The position numbers and the translations under genes are program-made. Of a stretch of 64,000 nucleotides of DNA, positions 63,145 to 64,000 are shown in pieces. The notes below the pieces were generated by a model. The model was not told the origin of the DNA. It worked only from the letters and a program-made list of their open reading frames with translations, and made no database searches. Each line of letters starts with the position of its first letter. Position 1 is the stretch's first letter. Source of the stretch: Actinosynnema sp. ALI-1.44. GTDB lineage: Bacteria; Actinomycetota; Actinomycetes; Mycobacteriales; Pseudonocardiaceae. Location: contig NZ_MTQO01000043.1 in assembly GCF_001984155.1 (NCBI RefSeq), forward strand, positions 186,001 to 250,000, given 5' to 3'.

Positions 63145-63390
63145 ACTCCTTGGCGATGAACATCACGTACTGGCCGTAACGCGAGTTCGCCTGTCGCCCG
63201 CCCAGTGCGTGGCAGGCGTGGGCGTCGATGAAACCCATGCGCAGAGCCACTTCCTCGATGCACGCGATGCGCACTCCCTGCGCCGCCGAGTCGCCGTCGA
63301 CGTAGTCGGCTTGTCGTTGACCGGCAGCAGCTGTTTGGACACCGCCAGCGTGATCGGGTGGAGCCGGGTGCCGGATCCCCCGGCGGTGTC
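63128..63390 (-). pseudogene. rfbA/glucose-1-phosphate thymidylyltransferase remnant with internal deletion and frameshift
   Basis: From about 63384 to 63307 the sequence encodes [20 protein letters not shown] followed by PVNDKP, the NTP-binding start of RfbA/RmlA. It then jumps, with a change of frame at about 63307-63309, to [20 protein letters not shown] and [20 protein letters not shown] and ends [15 protein letters not shown], the C-terminal end of the same family, stopping at 63128-63130. About 200 residues are missing between the two pieces. The normal MKGIILAGG start is also altered ([12 protein letters not shown]). The gene is dead. Confidence 0.75.
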
Positions 63391-63424
63391 GGCCAGCGGG
63401 CCGCGGTCGCGGTCGTGCACCACC

Positions 63425-64000
63425 CTACCTGCCCGAAGCGCGCCGAGACATTCTGTCCACAATGGATCTGGCGGGAGGGTTCGGATGGCGGAACCGGTGG
63501 CCGCGCGCCAGAAGCCGTACCGGCTCTATGACACCGTTTCCCGGCGCGACGGCGTTCACGCGGCCGGACAGGCTGTCGTCGGCGATCGCGCGCAGATAGA
63601 CGTCGCACAGGTCGTCGAGCGCGATCCACGTCGGTCCACCGCGCCTGCTGCCGTTGCGCACCGACACAGTCCGGCCGCCGGCTTCGATCCGTGTCACGTC
63701 GTCGGCCACATGGACGGTCGCGTCGAGTCGCTCGTCAGTCGGCGTACGGACCACTCGATGTCCGCCTGTGGTGAGCAAAGCGGTGAACGCCGTCGCGACC
63801 GGGCCGTCCGGGCCGGTCACCGCGACGGTCAACGGCGGCGAACCCAGCTCGGCGTGGATGGCCAGGTCCTCGGCCAGCTTGCGGTGCCGGTAGCGGAACA
63901 TGGGCTGCAGCAGGAACCTGGGCACGAGCGTGTCCACGTGGTCGGTCAGCCGGGTCCGGCCCGCGCCCTCCGCCGTGAACTCGTGCCGGTGCCGCCACGA
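63425..64000 (-). CDS. TIGR01777-like SRPBCC/epimerase protein, shrunken, 5' end outside window
   Basis: The frame is open to the window edge at 64000. It shows the end of an SRPBCC domain ([20 protein letters not shown]), the linker [19 protein letters not shown], and an epimerase start [20 protein letters not shown] in which GxxGxxG is degraded to GPDGPVA. About 100 residues of the epimerase middle are absent before [19 protein letters not shown] and SGRVNAVAP, and the C-terminal GHRFRHP block follows after another short deletion. It resembles TIGR01777 family proteins with parts cut out; whether it still works is doubtful. Confidence 0.6.
   Translation of the reverse strand, partial: SWRHRHEFTAEGAGRTRLTDHVDTLVPRFLLQPMFRYRHRKLAEDLAIHAELGSPPLTVAVTGPDGPVATAFTALLTTGGHRVVRTPTDERLDATVHVADDVTRIEAGGRTVSVRNGSRRGGPTWIALDDLCDVYLRAIADDSLSGRVNAVAPGNGVIEPVRLLARGHRFRHPNPPARSIVDRMSRRASGR

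Overview
The window is about 70% GC with many GTG starts, 4-bp ATGA/GTGA stop-start overlaps and mostly short intergenic gaps (none above about 280 bases). Gene content is that of an antibiotic-producer-type actinomycete: BTAD/SARP and nSTAND regulators, furA-katG, HelD, class A PBP, KstR-type operators with cholesterol oxidase, and an OtrA/TetM-like GTPase. A member of the Pseudonocardiales (Amycolatopsis/Kibdelosporangium/Lentzea-like) is the most likely source; this is inferred from gene content, not from a marker gene. No rRNA, tRNA, CRISPR array or prophage was seen, and no insertion sequence with terminal repeats.

1-16 kb: a degenerate IS701-like protein translationally coupled to a cyclic-nucleotide-domain histidine kinase, then metK, a stand-alone LigD phosphoesterase plus uracil-DNA glycosylase pair, a secreted sugar dehydrogenase, a BTAD/SARP regulator divergent from an MFS exporter with SARP-type heptamer repeats between them, an nSTAND-WD40 gene cut by a TAG just before an in-frame ricin-type lectin module, and a transporter/class A beta-lactamase pair.

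16-31 kb: a PadR-membrane protein pair; a six-gene leftward operon for meta-cleavage of homoprotocatechuate (AADC-hpaG-hpaE-hpaD-hpaH-hpaI) divergent from a TetR gene; a HelD motor; a sigma factor with its partner; a PucR regulator. The aldolase product, succinic semialdehyde, could be finished by the aldehyde dehydrogenase at 39.4-40.7 kb.

31-34.4 kb: a decayed operon (S9 peptidase, serine hydrolase and menC/N-acylamino-acid racemase reduced to deletion remnants; M20 peptidase and GNAT intact). 34.5-50 kb: furA-katG, a secreted subtilisin, the aldehyde dehydrogenase, RluA, a glycosyltransferase, a Ser/Thr kinase, an SDR, a ribosomal-protection GTPase with an overlapping leader peptide, a sirtuin and a Crp-YnfA pair.

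50-64 kb: an NAD(P)-binding oxidoreductase, a carboxymuconolactone-decarboxylase-like gene and a Tat-exported cholesterol oxidase, the last two each preceded by a perfect KstR-consensus box; AraC, VanZ-RDD and class A PBP genes; a PurM paralogue; a PQQ-repeat lipoprotein; an SDR; an acyl-CoA dehydrogenase behind a palindromic operator; and, at the right edge, an rfbA remnant and a shrunken TIGR01777-type gene. Several genes share one signature: both ends kept, middle lost.
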